Shown one piece after another: positions 9,193 through 17,294 of a DNA stretch of 64,000 nucleotides (position 1 is its first letter; the number at the start of each line of letters is the position of its first letter). The notes beneath the pieces are model-generated. The model was given only the letters and a program-made list of their open reading frames with translations, had not been told where the DNA came from and did not search any database. The stretch spans positions 2,154,322-2,218,321 of the forward strand of contig NZ_CP036273.1 in assembly GCF_007747215.1 (NCBI RefSeq), in the 5' to 3' direction. The position numbers were made by a program, and so were the translations under genes. Source of the stretch: Urbifossiella limnaea. GTDB lineage: Bacteria; Planctomycetota; Planctomycetia; Gemmatales; Gemmataceae.

Positions 9193-10106
9193 GGCCGCCT
9201 CCCTTCCCGCAGCACTGCCGGACCGAGCACCCGTTCCGCCACGCGGCTCGCCTGATCCCCCAGGTGCAGCAGCACCGGCTCCACGATCCGACGATCGCGG
9301 TCGGCCAGTTCGCGTTCGCCCGGCGAGACGAGCCACTGCTCCAGACGGGTCAGCACGTCCGCGGCCTGGGTCAGGTGCTTGACGAGCCAGTTGCCGGCCC
9401 GGCTCAGCCGCGGGTCGCGCAGCGCCGTCGGCACGCCGTTCACCTGCCGCAACGCCTCCCGCGGCTTCGCCAGCACGAACGCCGCCTGCTCCGGGCTCGC
9501 GCCGTGAAGCAGGTCGATGACGCCGCCGACTTCCTGCGCCGTCAGCGACGCACGGCGGGTCAACGCCAGCACCGCCTCCTGGTTGCCCGCGGGCAACCGC
9601 ACCAGCTGCCGCGCCAGCGCCGGGCCGAGCAGCCCCAGCCGCAGGTCCTCCACCACCGCTTCGCTCAGCCGCTCCAGCAACGCCAGCCGCCGGCACACCC
9701 AGCTCTTGTGCTGACCCAGCAGGTGCGCCGCTTCGACCTGCGTCAACCCGTCGTCGCGGACGAGCCCCTGCACGACCCACGCTTCCTCCAGCTCCCGCGC
9801 CGCACGCTGGCCGCGATTCAGACCCAGGATCGCCGCCTTCGCCAGCGGCTCGTCCAGCTCCACCACCCGCACGCTCAGACTCGTCGATCCCGCCACCTGC
9901 CGCGCCGCCGCCAGGCGCTTGAAGCCGTCGAGCAACTCCAGGCCGTCGCCGCGGACGCACGCCACGACCGGCGACAACTGACCCCAGCGACGCAGCGAAC
10001 CGGCCATCGCCTCTTCCGCGAGCGGATCGGCCAGGCGGTAGCGGCGGTAGCGTTGACCCAGTCGGTCGAACGCCACCGGCCGCACCACGCCGTGCTCCCA
10101 GTCCAT
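9189..10106 (-). CDS. ParB/Spo0J-like protein encoded in the IS21-type element
   Basis: The 305-residue product has the ParB N-terminal domain order. The segment RRYRLADPLAEEAMAGSLRRWGQLSPVVACVRGDGLELLDGFKRLAAARQ covers the substrate- and CTP-binding region, and the central helix-turn-helix is VEAAHLLGQHKSWVCRRLALLERLSEAVVEDL (about residues 125-155). The typical GERRxRA box is replaced by DGFKRLAAARQ. It overlaps istA by 4 nt and shares its promoter side. A role in target choice, element regulation or replicon partition-like DNA sliding is inference. ParB-like genes are not part of the classical two-gene IS21 layout. Confidence 0.8.
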   Translation of the reverse strand: MDWEHGVVRPVAFDRLGQRYRRYRLADPLAEEAMAGSLRRWGQLSPVVACVRGDGLELLDGFKRLAAARQVAGSTSLSVRVVELDEPLAKAAILGLNRGQRAARELEEAWVVQGLVRDDGLTQVEAAHLLGQHKSWVCRRLALLERLSEAVVEDLRLGLLGPALARQLVRLPAGNQEAVLALTRRASLTAQEVGGVIDLLHGASPEQAAFVLAKPREALRQVNGVPTALRDPRLSRAGNWLVKHLTQAADVLTRLEQWLVSPGERELADRDRRIVEPVLLHLGDQASRVAERVLGPAVLREGRRP

Positions 10107-10248
10107 GCGCGGACCCTCCCCGAACGACCCCGCCCGAAGAACGGAAGCGGACGGACGGAAGGGTCTTCCGACGCGTCCGCTCCTTCCTCCGTGGGGTCGT
10201 GGGACTGTAGACGCCGGGTGAAGTCGACTCCAGGGCCAAAGACGTGAC

Positions 10249-10791
10249 TCACGACGTGTCCGGCGAGTGCCAACGCCCCGTCACTCGACGCGGCCGCCCA
10301 CGCCGGCGACGCCAGCGCCAGCGCGATTCCCGATCCAGGACGCGACGTAACGCCAGCCGGCACGCCACACTGCAGAAGCGACGGCTCGAACCCTCGGACC
10401 GGACCGCGAACTCCACGTGGCACCCCGGCCGATGACACGAGCACGCCTCAAAATCGTCCGGGATTTCCGCCGGGCGCTGGCCCTCGCACGCCGCCGTGGT
10501 CGCCGTCACAACAACGGCAGGTTCCATCGCCGCCGCTCGCTCCTGTCGTCGCAGACGATACCGAACGTGCTGCGCCCGCCGCCGCTCCCGACCCGACTCG
10601 CTCACCCGATACCGACGACTGGCCCGCCACCGCCGCCACTGCTGCGCCGACCGCGCACACGCCTCGCGGCAGTACCGCGACTGCGGACGCGACGGCACAA
10701 ACGCCTGCTCGCACCCCTTGAGCAGGCACCGGCGAACCCGAGAACGACGCCCCGGCTCTGGCCGAAGCGGTGTCGAACAGTGAAATGACAC
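10249..10791 (-). CDS. Zinc-finger-like basic protein of the IS21-type element
   Basis: The 180-residue protein has two cysteine clusters: CLLKGCEQAF with YCREAC (residues ~22-47), and CSCHRPGCHVEF with FCSVACRLALR (residues ~117-150). An extremely Arg-rich linker (ASRRYRVSESGRERRRAQH) separates them. Each cluster looks like a CxxxxC-x10-14-CxxxC zinc-binding knuckle, and the composition suggests DNA or RNA binding. It is the first gene inside the right end, starts at a GTG, and lies in one orientation with the ParB-like gene and istAB. No known name was recognised. Confidence 0.65.
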   Translation of the reverse strand: MSFHCSTPLRPEPGRRSRVRRCLLKGCEQAFVPSRPQSRYCREACARSAQQWRRWRASRRYRVSESGRERRRAQHVRYRLRRQERAAAMEPAVVVTATTAACEGQRPAEIPDDFEACSCHRPGCHVEFAVRSEGSSRRFCSVACRLALRRVLDRESRWRWRRRRGRPRRVTGRWHSPDTS

Positions 10792-10826
10792 GGGCCTTCA
10801 GGGAGGCTTGTCCCCGACGGTCAAGT

Positions 10827-10856
10827 CTCGGAGCCAGGTTGACGCCTGGCTCCGAG
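10827..10856. promoter_or_regulatory. Strong hairpin upstream of the IS21-element operon
   Basis: Perfect 12-bp stem CTCGGAGCCAGG / CCTGGCTCCGAG with a 6-nt loop. It lies between the right terminal repeats and the first gene, so it could block transcription entering the element from outside or be a protein-binding site. Confidence 0.5.
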
Positions 10857-11046
10857 GCGACTTCTTGCGGGTGGATCCAGTTCACATCACGAAGTGCTTC
10901 CAGACTACCACACCGCCCGGCCCACCCGTCCCCGCGAACGACACGCCCACTCCCGCGCCCTGGCTCGGGCCACACCGCGATCAGCCGAGCGCGCCCTGGC
11001 CCGGGCCACACCGCGAAAATGGCCCGGTCTTAAGCCGCTGCCGACA

Positions 11047-11053
11047 GTCTACC
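11047..11053. repeat. 7-bp target duplication of IS21-type element, right copy
   Basis: GTCTACC, identical to the left copy at 6776-6782. Confidence 0.85.
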
Positions 11054-11877
11054 GGGCCATGATCGTGCGGCTGAAGGCGTCGTTCGCGATCCACACCGAC
11101 GAGAGCCCGGTCAGACTCCTGCAACCCCGACGCACCGCGTATGCCTGGCTGTACCTCGGTGACGCGGCCAACCCGTACACGCTGTTCGACTTCACGCCCG
11201 GTCGCGGCGAAGAGTACCCCGCTGCGTTCCTGAGTGGGTACGCGGGGTTCGTGCATGCCGACGGCTACGCCGGGTACAATCCCATCCACGGATCCGGCTC
11301 GCGACATTTGGGCTGCTGGGCTCACGTGCGACGCAAGTTCGTGGAAGCCCGGACGAACAACGCGGCCAAGGCGAGCGAAGCCCTGGCGTACATCCGCACG
11401 CTCTACGCCGTCGAACAGGAGATCCGTGACGAGAAGCTTACGGGCGATGCCGTGGTGTCGCGGCGGCAAACGCGAGCCGGGCCGATCCTGCGGAAGTTGG
11501 GTGCGTGGTTGGACGCGGAACAACGCACGGCGTTGCCGAAAAGCCCCTTCGGCCAGGCCGTGTCGTATGCGCTCAATCTGTGGCCGACGCTGGGCCGGTA
11601 TCTGAACGATGCCCGGTTCACCATCGATAACAACGTGGCCGAACGCACGGTGCGACCGCTGGCGATCGGACGGAAGAACTGGCTGTTCGTGGGCGGTGAC
11701 GGTGGGCTGACGAGTGCCTCGGTGCTGATGAGCCTGTGCGCATCGGCGAAGAGGCATACGTTGGACCCATGGGCGTACCTCACCGACGTGTTGACGCAAC
11801 TGACCGCCAAACCGGCCGACGTGACGCATCTGTTGCCCGACGCCTGGGCCAAGCAGCACCTGCCCGCCAGCCACTGA
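11054..11877 (+). pseudogene. tnpC: IS66 transposase TnpC, 3' part (split)
   Basis: This is the C-terminal half of the IS66 DDE transposase. FAIHTDESPVRLL gives the first catalytic Asp, GFVHADGYAGYN the second, and RFTIDNNVAERTVRPLAIGRKNWLFVGGDGG carries the catalytic Glu and the IS66 signature. The C-terminal helical tail ends in PDAWAKQHLPASH, normal for the family. The plus-strand frame is open further upstream only because it reads through IS21-element sequence. Joined to 6041-6782 it would make about 520 residues, the expected TnpC length. Confidence 0.9.
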
Positions 11878-11883
11878 GTTCTT

Positions 11884-12143
11884 AACTCCGCTCGCCCGAA
11901 CACGACGCACACGAACCACTTCATCGCGGGCGACAACTTGAGGCAGACCCATTCCCTGTTCCGCAGGGCGAACACCTTCGGGATCAGCTCCCCGAAAATG
12001 ATGGTCACGTCGGTCAGCGGCACGACGACCGTCGTGACCGCCAAAAGCTCCGAAGTCCCCAGCGACAGGTCGAACCAGGCCCTGTATTCCGGGGCCAGTC
12101 GCCATTCCGCCCCGGCGTCGCCAGCGAGTGGATCGTCAGCCAT
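11884..12143 (-). pseudogene. CNNM/DUF21 (CorC-HlyC type) transmembrane domain fragment
   Basis: The minus-strand frame contains VVVPLTDVTIIFGELIPKVFALRN, the signature of the DUF21/CNNM transmembrane domain of hemolysin-like and CorC-type transporters, followed by VCLKLSPAMKWFVCVVF. The N-terminal helices and everything after residue ~90 are missing, and the frame then runs into antisense of tnpC. It is a decayed piece trapped between the transposase and ppk2 within the transposon. Confidence 0.7.
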
Positions 12144-12513
12144 GCCGAGTTGACACGAATCCGGAACGAAGGTCTGTTACCCGATTCACGAGCGTTTCGG
12201 CCAATCATGTGATTGGCACACACAAGTCACCGCCGCGTCTTCGGCTGGCCCTCCCGCAGGTCGTCAGTCACACCTCCAGGACCGTCAGAGCGACAAGCAA
12301 AAATTCAATGGATGGCACAGCACTGTCGGTGAAGAACCCTTGAAATCGTGGGTTTCCACCCCATGAGCGGCTATGAAATAGGGCGCGGATTTCGAGACGA
12401 ATCGGATCTCCTCCAACGATTCAAGACTACAATATCCTCTTTAGCCGAAGGCGGATGCCACTCGCCCCGTGAGTCCGACGTGAGGCACCGGTCACTGCCG
12501 CTGGAGCACAACG
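12144..12513. other. AT-richer gap before ppk2 with a short palindrome
   Basis: No gene seen. It contains the inverted repeat CCAATCA-TG-TGATTGG at 12201-12216, a possible operator. Base composition is lower in GC than the flanking host DNA. This is the likely promoter region for ppk2. Confidence 0.4.
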
Positions 12514-13671
12514 ATGTCAGACAGCTCGTCCACTCGCAATAGTACCGTGAGCCTCCCCACCACGGCTCGCCCCGTCGAGGACGGCGACACGCTGGAACAC
12601 CTGACGCCCGCCGAAGCCGAACACGAGGCCATCGACCGCGGCACCTTGCGGTCCCAGACCGGGAACGAACTCACCTTGCGAGACATTCTCGCTCGCCACG
12701 GCAAGGGGGAGCCAGGCGGGGAGGCGATTTCCAGTCTGCGGGTGCTGTTGGAGGGGGCCGCCCCGGACGAACGCAAGGCCCTCAAGAAACTGCTCTGGGC
12801 ACCGACACACGCCGAGCTGGACGAGGACCACGACCCCGATCGCGAACTTTCCCGCCGATGGCGGGACGGCGGCTACCCGTACAAGAACCTGCTGTCTCGA
12901 AAAGCCTATGAGCGGCAGAAGTACTACCTCCAAGTGGAATTGCTCAAGCTGCAGGCGTGGGTCAAGGAAACGGGCCAGCGAGTGGTCATCCTGTTCGAGG
13001 GTCGCGACGCCGCCGGCAAAGGCGGCGCGATCAAGCGGCTCATGGAGCATCTCAACCCCCGCGGCGCGCGGGTGGTTGCGTTGGAGAAGCCGACGGAGAA
13101 CGAACGAGGACAGTGGTACTTCCAACGGTACATCCAGAACCTGCCTACCCGCGGAGAGATCGTCCTCTTTGATCGAAGTTGGTACAATCGCGCCGGGGTC
13201 GAGCGGGTGATGGGCTTCTGCTCCGACGCTGAGTACAGCGAGTTTCTCCGCCAGGCTCCGGAGTTCGAGCGGCAACTGGTCCGGAGCGGGTTGCACCTTT
13301 TCAAGTTCTGGTTCTCGGTCAGCCGCGAGGAACAGCGGCGGCGATTCAAGGAGCGGCAGATCCACCCGCTCAAGCAGTGGAAACTTAGCCCCATCGACCT
13401 CGCCTCGCTCGATAAGTGGAAAGAGTATACGGAAGCGAAGGAGACCATGTTCCTGCACACCGACACGCCGGACGCCCCCTGGACGGTGATCAAGTCGGAC
13501 TGCAAGAAGCGGGCGAGGCTGAACGCCATGCGATACGTGCTGCATCGGTTGCGGTACGACAAGCGGGACGCGAAACGGATCGGCCCGGTCGATCCGCTGC
13601 TGGTCGGCCGACCCGGCCTCTCGTCCGCGACTCACGACACACTCGCTCTGGGTGGCGCGAACGGCGACTGA
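12514..13671 (+). CDS. ppk2: Polyphosphate kinase 2 (PPK2)
   Basis: The 385-residue protein has a PPK2 core starting near residue 120 (GGYPYKNLLSRKAYERQKYYLQVELLKLQAWV). Walker A is GRDAAGKGG (residues 163-171), followed by FQRYIQNLPTRGEIVLFDRSWYNR with Walker B (about 217-226) and the lid module FKERQIHPLKQWKLSPID. PPK2 enzymes transfer phosphate between polyphosphate and nucleotides, usually phosphorylating GDP or ADP. The ~115-residue acidic N-terminal extension is longer than in minimal members. It lies inside the IS66-type transposon as cargo. Single-domain layout and motifs suggest class I, but the substrate is not resolved. Confidence 0.92.
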   Translation: MSDSSSTRNSTVSLPTTARPVEDGDTLEHLTPAEAEHEAIDRGTLRSQTGNELTLRDILARHGKGEPGGEAISSLRVLLEGAAPDERKALKKLLWAPTHAELDEDHDPDRELSRRWRDGGYPYKNLLSRKAYERQKYYLQVELLKLQAWVKETGQRVVILFEGRDAAGKGGAIKRLMEHLNPRGARVVALEKPTENERGQWYFQRYIQNLPTRGEIVLFDRSWYNRAGVERVMGFCSDAEYSEFLRQAPEFERQLVRSGLHLFKFWFSVSREEQRRRFKERQIHPLKQWKLSPIDLASLDKWKEYTEAKETMFLHTDTPDAPWTVIKSDCKKRARLNAMRYVLHRLRYDKRDAKRIGPVDPLLVGRPGLSSATHDTLALGGANGD

Positions 13672-13753
13672 ACGGATCACCGCTCTCGCGCGAAGAGATC
13701 AACGGCACGTGGCAACGAGCCCCGACCTCGCATCCCACCCGAAAGTACCGCAC

Positions 13754-14773
13754 ATGAAACCGATCGAAGTTCTTTTGCTATCTCGAACCGACATTCTCGC
13801 CCTGGAGTTGACGCCACAACAGGTTGTCGAGGCTGTCGAGCAGGCGTTGACCGAGCACGCGGCAGGCACCTACGAAATGCATCCGAAGATCGGTGTGCAT
13901 CCCACGGGTACGGACCCTGCGAACTTCATCCACGCGATGCCTGCCTATCTGAAACAACTGGGAGCCTGCGGATTGAAGTGGGTCGCCGGTTTCGCCAAGA
14001 ACTACCAGCGCGACTTGCCCAACGTTACCGGCTTGCAGGTCTACAACGACACGGCGACCGGCGTCCCGCTGGCGGTGATGGAGTGCGGGTATCTGACCGG
14101 TCTGCGAACCGCGGCGGTCAGCGCCATCATCGCCCGCGAGTGCGCAAGACCGGGGGCCGCAACACTCGCACTCGCGGGATGCGGGTTTGAAGGAACGATG
14201 CACCTCCGGTTCATCCTCGACCAGATCCCCACAATTCGCGAAGTTCGACTCCGGGATATCCGCCCCGCCGCGATGCATGATTTGAAGGAGCGTGCCGGAA
14301 AGTATTTCACCGGCGAGATCAAGATCTGCGAGGACAATCGGAGTTGCTTCGACGGCGCCGACGTGATTTCGACCTGCACCAACGGCGATGAGCAGCTGGT
14401 CCGGCCCGAGTGGTTCCTGCCCGGAGCCTTTGCAGTCGGCATTGAAGGGGGATGCGCGTACACCGCGGAAGCCTTGCACAGTGCGGACAAGTTCATCGTC
14501 GATGACATACCGCTGGCTGAGTACTTCGACAAACTAGGCCGGACTCGCCTCACGGAAGACGGTCAGCCCGATCCGGAATTCCCGGGCGGTTTGCCCGAGA
14601 TCTATGCGACGATCGGAGAGGTTGTCACCAAACGCAAGCCGGCGCGATCATCGGACACGGAACGTATCGTCGCGATTCCAATTGGGATGGCCATCTGCGA
14701 TGTCGCCCTCGGGCATCTGACATACAGGAAAGCGATCGAAATCGGAGTGGGTCAAAAGTTCGGGCTGGCTTGA
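13754..14773 (+). CDS. Ornithine cyclodeaminase / mu-crystallin family protein
   Basis: The 339-residue protein begins LLLSRTDILALELTPQQVVEAVEQAL, typical of the family, with the substrate region MHPKIGVHP and GLKWVAGFAKN. The NAD(P)-binding Rossmann motif lies near residue 140 (LALAGCGFEGTMH). Further blocks are STCTNGDEQLVRPEWFLPGAFAVGIEG and SADKFIVDDIPLAEYF. Members deaminate ornithine to proline, reduce imines, or act as dehydrogenases for amino-acid-like substrates, so the exact reaction cannot be read here. The longer frame from 13652 overlaps intergenic sequence; ATG 13754 fits. It is transposon cargo with GC content below the host regions. Confidence 0.88.
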   Translation: MKPIEVLLLSRTDILALELTPQQVVEAVEQALTEHAAGTYEMHPKIGVHPTGTDPANFIHAMPAYLKQLGACGLKWVAGFAKNYQRDLPNVTGLQVYNDTATGVPLAVMECGYLTGLRTAAVSAIIARECARPGAATLALAGCGFEGTMHLRFILDQIPTIREVRLRDIRPAAMHDLKERAGKYFTGEIKICEDNRSCFDGADVISTCTNGDEQLVRPEWFLPGAFAVGIEGGCAYTAEALHSADKFIVDDIPLAEYFDKLGRTRLTEDGQPDPEFPGGLPEIYATIGEVVTKRKPARSSDTERIVAIPIGMAICDVALGHLTYRKAIEIGVGQKFGLA

Positions 14774-14932
14774 AACCTCGAAAGTCACAGAATCACGTCC
14801 CTGTTGAAATATTTAATCTAACGGCCGTGTTTCATCGCACTTGTTTGGTGCGACCTCGGGCGAACAGGGGGGCGGACCTGTGGCGTGGTGCCATAAGTCT
14901 CCGCAAGCGGCATTCAACGTGGGTGAGAGATC

Positions 14933-16174
14933 GTGATCGACACGTTATTCACGGCCGGCAACTTGTTAGCGATGGCGAGTTGGGGGCTCCTCATTTTCTT
15001 GCCCCGGTGGCGAGGAGTGGCCCAGGCCGTGTCGACAGTCGTAGCACCGGCCCTTCTCTCGGTGGCCTACTCGGCTCTGATCGGCGTGTGGTGGAGTCGC
15101 GGTCAAGGAGGGTTCGGCTCACTTGATGAAGTCCACTCTCTATTTCAGACCCGGGGGGCGCTCCTCGCGGGATGGCTTCACTACCTGGCGTTCGACCTCA
15201 TGATTGGCGCTTGGATTGCCCGAAAATCACGGCATGAGGGAATTCCGCACTTAGTGGTAATCCCGATCTTGATCCTGACTTTTCTTTTCGGCCCGATGGG
15301 TTATTTGGCTTCGCTGATTGTTGGGGCCGCCGGGCGAATTGGGGCGACCCGACCTGGGCAGATAACGGAACACTGGCAATTCAAACGGACCTTGAGCAGT
15401 CTCGCCGGACGTGAGCCACGACTGATGGCGTCTGCCTTCATGTGCTTCGCGATGATCATCCCGATCGCTGTCGCTGCAATGATTGATGACCGCACCCTGG
15501 GAGAGGTAAACGTCTGGATCAAGCCCCTGAAGTTTTTGGTATCCACAGGCCTATTCTTGGCAACGCTCGGCTTCTTCATGCCGATGACCAATGAAGCTTT
15601 CCGCAGGTCGGCGTCGGGCCGCTTCGTGGTCTGGGGCTCGATCGCAACAACCCTCTTTGAGTTGGTTTACATCATCTGGCGGGCGTCACGAGGAGAGGCC
15701 TCGCATTTCAACACATCGACGCCCCTGGCTGGTACCCTGTATGGCCTGATGGGAATCGCCGCGATCACCCTCGCCGCGACCGGGCCTATCCTCGCTTGGG
15801 GTATCGCACGGAGCGATGCGAAGCATACCCACCCGACCTATCGGTTGGCAGTTGTGCTCGGCCTGATCTTAACGTTCGCCCTCGGGGCCACGAGCGGAGT
15901 TGTGATGTCGGTCGGCGCCGGACATTTCGTGGGGACGGCTCCTGCCGGCGGTTCGATCCTACCCCTAGTCGGCTGGTCACGGACAGTGGGAGATTTGAGG
16001 GTTCCCCACTTCATGGGACTTCACGCCCAGCAAGTTATGGCGATCGTAGGGTTTCTCGTCGCAGGGCTCTATCGTGGCAGGGCGGTGGTGATCGGCTTCG
16101 CCTGCTGGTATTCGATCATCGTTATCGGCCTGTTCCTCCAAGCTCTCGCGGGGCATCCCGTGCTGCCCGGTTGA
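14933..16174 (+). CDS. ABA4-like multi-pass membrane protein with extra C-terminal domain
   Basis: The product has 413 residues and about ten hydrophobic segments. Residues 1-135 match the ABA4-like family (DUF4281): GNLLAMASWGLLIFLPRW, GGFGSLDEVHSLF, then LAGWLHYLAFDLMIGAWIARK and LTFLFGPMGYLASL. In plants ABA4 acts in neoxanthin formation; bacterial roles are unknown. The remaining ~270 residues form a second hydrophobic domain with MIIPIAVAAMIDDRTLGEVNVWIKPLKFLVS and a His-containing HFMGLHAQQVMAIVGFL. Start GTG 14933 follows a weak ribosome binding site. It is the last cargo gene before the right transposon end. Confidence 0.75.
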   Translation: MIDTLFTAGNLLAMASWGLLIFLPRWRGVAQAVSTVVAPALLSVAYSALIGVWWSRGQGGFGSLDEVHSLFQTRGALLAGWLHYLAFDLMIGAWIARKSRHEGIPHLVVIPILILTFLFGPMGYLASLIVGAAGRIGATRPGQITEHWQFKRTLSSLAGREPRLMASAFMCFAMIIPIAVAAMIDDRTLGEVNVWIKPLKFLVSTGLFLATLGFFMPMTNEAFRRSASGRFVVWGSIATTLFELVYIIWRASRGEASHFNTSTPLAGTLYGLMGIAAITLAATGPILAWGIARSDAKHTHPTYRLAVVLGLILTFALGATSGVVMSVGAGHFVGTAPAGGSILPLVGWSRTVGDLRVPHFMGLHAQQVMAIVGFLVAGLYRGRAVVIGFACWYSIIVIGLFLQALAGHPVLPG

Positions 16175-16470
16175 CGGAGAATCTCGATTATAAGCCGACC
16201 GATGGCAGGAACCATCCGATACTGGTTGCGAAGCATCCGTTGACACTCGCGTGGGAGTAACTTACGGAGACGCTCGAAGAGGGTTTCGGTTGCTTCCTCG
16301 AAATCGATCTCGAACCGCTGACGGAGAACCGGGTCCGGCAGTTGCTTCCCCTCGTCGTTGTCTCTGCACCGCTATTCTTGTTTCGAGATCCTTGATCGCA
16401 GCCCGGTGTTCAACAATTTGCTGGCGCAGATGGACTATCTGCCACTGGGGCGAATTCACCGGACGCGTAC
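16175..16470. other. Right end region of the IS66-type transposon
   Basis: No gene supported. The minus strand reads LRQQIVEHRAAIKDLETRIA here, a coiled-coil-like string that could be a trace of another transposase N-terminus, but there is no start and the frame then enters the sialidase half. The last bases TTCACCGGACGCGTAC are the terminal inverted repeat. Confidence 0.4.
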
Positions 16471-16478
16471 GCTCCTCG
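16471..16478. repeat. Target-site duplication, right copy
   Basis: GCTCCTCG directly after the transposon end; the partner at 5243-5250 is GCTCCACG. Confidence 0.8.
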
Positions 16479-17182
16479 AACTTTAGTTCCTTGCCATCGA
16501 AGCGGCAGCGGGCGACCGTCGTGAAGTACGCCTTGGCGTCGCGGGGCTTGGCGTAGAGCGGCAGCAGGACGTCGCCGTTCTCCAGGTCCACCCGCTGCGT
16601 GCTGCCCGCCCCCGAGTTCCACCACTTCGGATCGTCGGGCATCTTGAGGATGTCCCACTTCGACCACGTCTTCTTCGCCGGGTCGTACGCCGACCAGACC
16701 GCTTCACGCGGGCGCACGGGGATGAGTTTGTCGTCCTTGTACCGCACCGTGTGCCCGGTGCCGAGAAGCGTCTTCGACGCCGCGTGCCACTTCGGGGTGA
16801 AGTCGCAGACGCCGACCACGACCCCGTTCGCCTCGGGCCGCCGTCCGAGGGTGTCGGCGTGCTCGACGACGGGCGTCCACGACTTGCCGAGGTTCTTCGA
16901 CTCCTGCGACTGCACCGGCAGGAACAGGTCGCTCGCCTTGATGTCCCACTTCTGCATCGTCAGGACGACCGTCGGCGTCGCTCCCGGGATGGCCCCGGCC
17001 CGCGGGTGGAACCAGCACGTCTTGCCGTCGTACCCGTCGCTGACGACGTCGAGTTGGAGCTTGAAGCCGACCGGCTTCGCCGAGATGCCGCCCTTTCCCT
17101 TCGGAGCGGGATCGTCCTTCGGTTGAGCCGCCGCATTCACGACGCAGGCGAGAGAGAGGACCAGGATCGGTCGAACTGCCAT
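16471..17182 (-). pseudogene. Sialidase-like gene, 5' half (split by transposon)
   Basis: This is the N-terminal ~237 residues of the same sialidase-like protein as 4710-5250. The signal peptide is MAVRPILVLSLACVVNAAA, followed by FKLQLDVVSDGYDGKTCWFHPRAG, TVVLTMQKWDIKASDLF and DLENGDVLLPLYAKP. At 16478-16471 the host sequence ends in the target copy (minus strand CGAGGAGC) and the frame continues into transposon DNA. The copies differ by one base (GTG/GAG, Val/Glu), so either the target duplicate has mutated or the gene had already diverged. Confidence 0.88.
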
Positions 17183-17294
17183 TTCCAGCCCCCGGAGGAG
17201 GGTTCATCGCCCCAGCAGTGTACCCGAACCATCGGCACCACGGCCACCGTATCGGCACCGCGCCGATCGCATCCGACTGGTGAGCGGCGCGGCG

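Larger units (their letters stand above)
6783..11046 (-). mobile_element. IS21-type element, 4.26 kb, with ParB-like and zinc-finger accessory genes
   Basis: The left end reads TGTCGATCGCGG and then GGGCCACTTTCGCGGT. The right end on the opposite strand reads TGTCGGCAGCGG and then GGGCCATTTTCGCGGT, giving about 37 bp of imperfect inverted repeat. A perfect 7-bp duplication GTCTACC flanks it. The four minus-strand genes run zinc-finger protein, ParB-like, istA, istB, with overlapping ends from the ParB-like gene onward. Near the right end GCGCCCTGGC(T/C)CGGGCCACACCGCGA occurs twice, 34 nt apart, like the multiple terminal repeats bound by IS21 transposases. All genes look intact, so the copy could be active. 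Confidence 0.88.
5251..16470 (+). mobile_element. IS66-type transposon, 11.2 kb, with cargo genes and nested IS21-type element
   Basis: The left end reads GATAGCGTCCGGTGAAG. The right end on the opposite strand reads GTACGCGTCCGGTGAAT, and the two share GCGTCCGGTGAA, resembling the IS66 terminus GTAAGCG. An 8-bp near-perfect duplication flanks them and the host sialidase gene is split exactly there. Inside, in order, are tnpA, tnpB (frameshifted), tnpC (split by the IS21-type insertion 6783-11046), a CNNM-domain remnant, ppk2, an ornithine-cyclodeaminase-like gene and an ABA4-like membrane gene. The cargo between about 12.1 and 16.4 kb looks clearly less GC-rich than the flanks, which suggests a foreign origin. 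IS66 elements with passenger genes are known, but this cargo set is not one I recognise. Confidence 0.85.
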
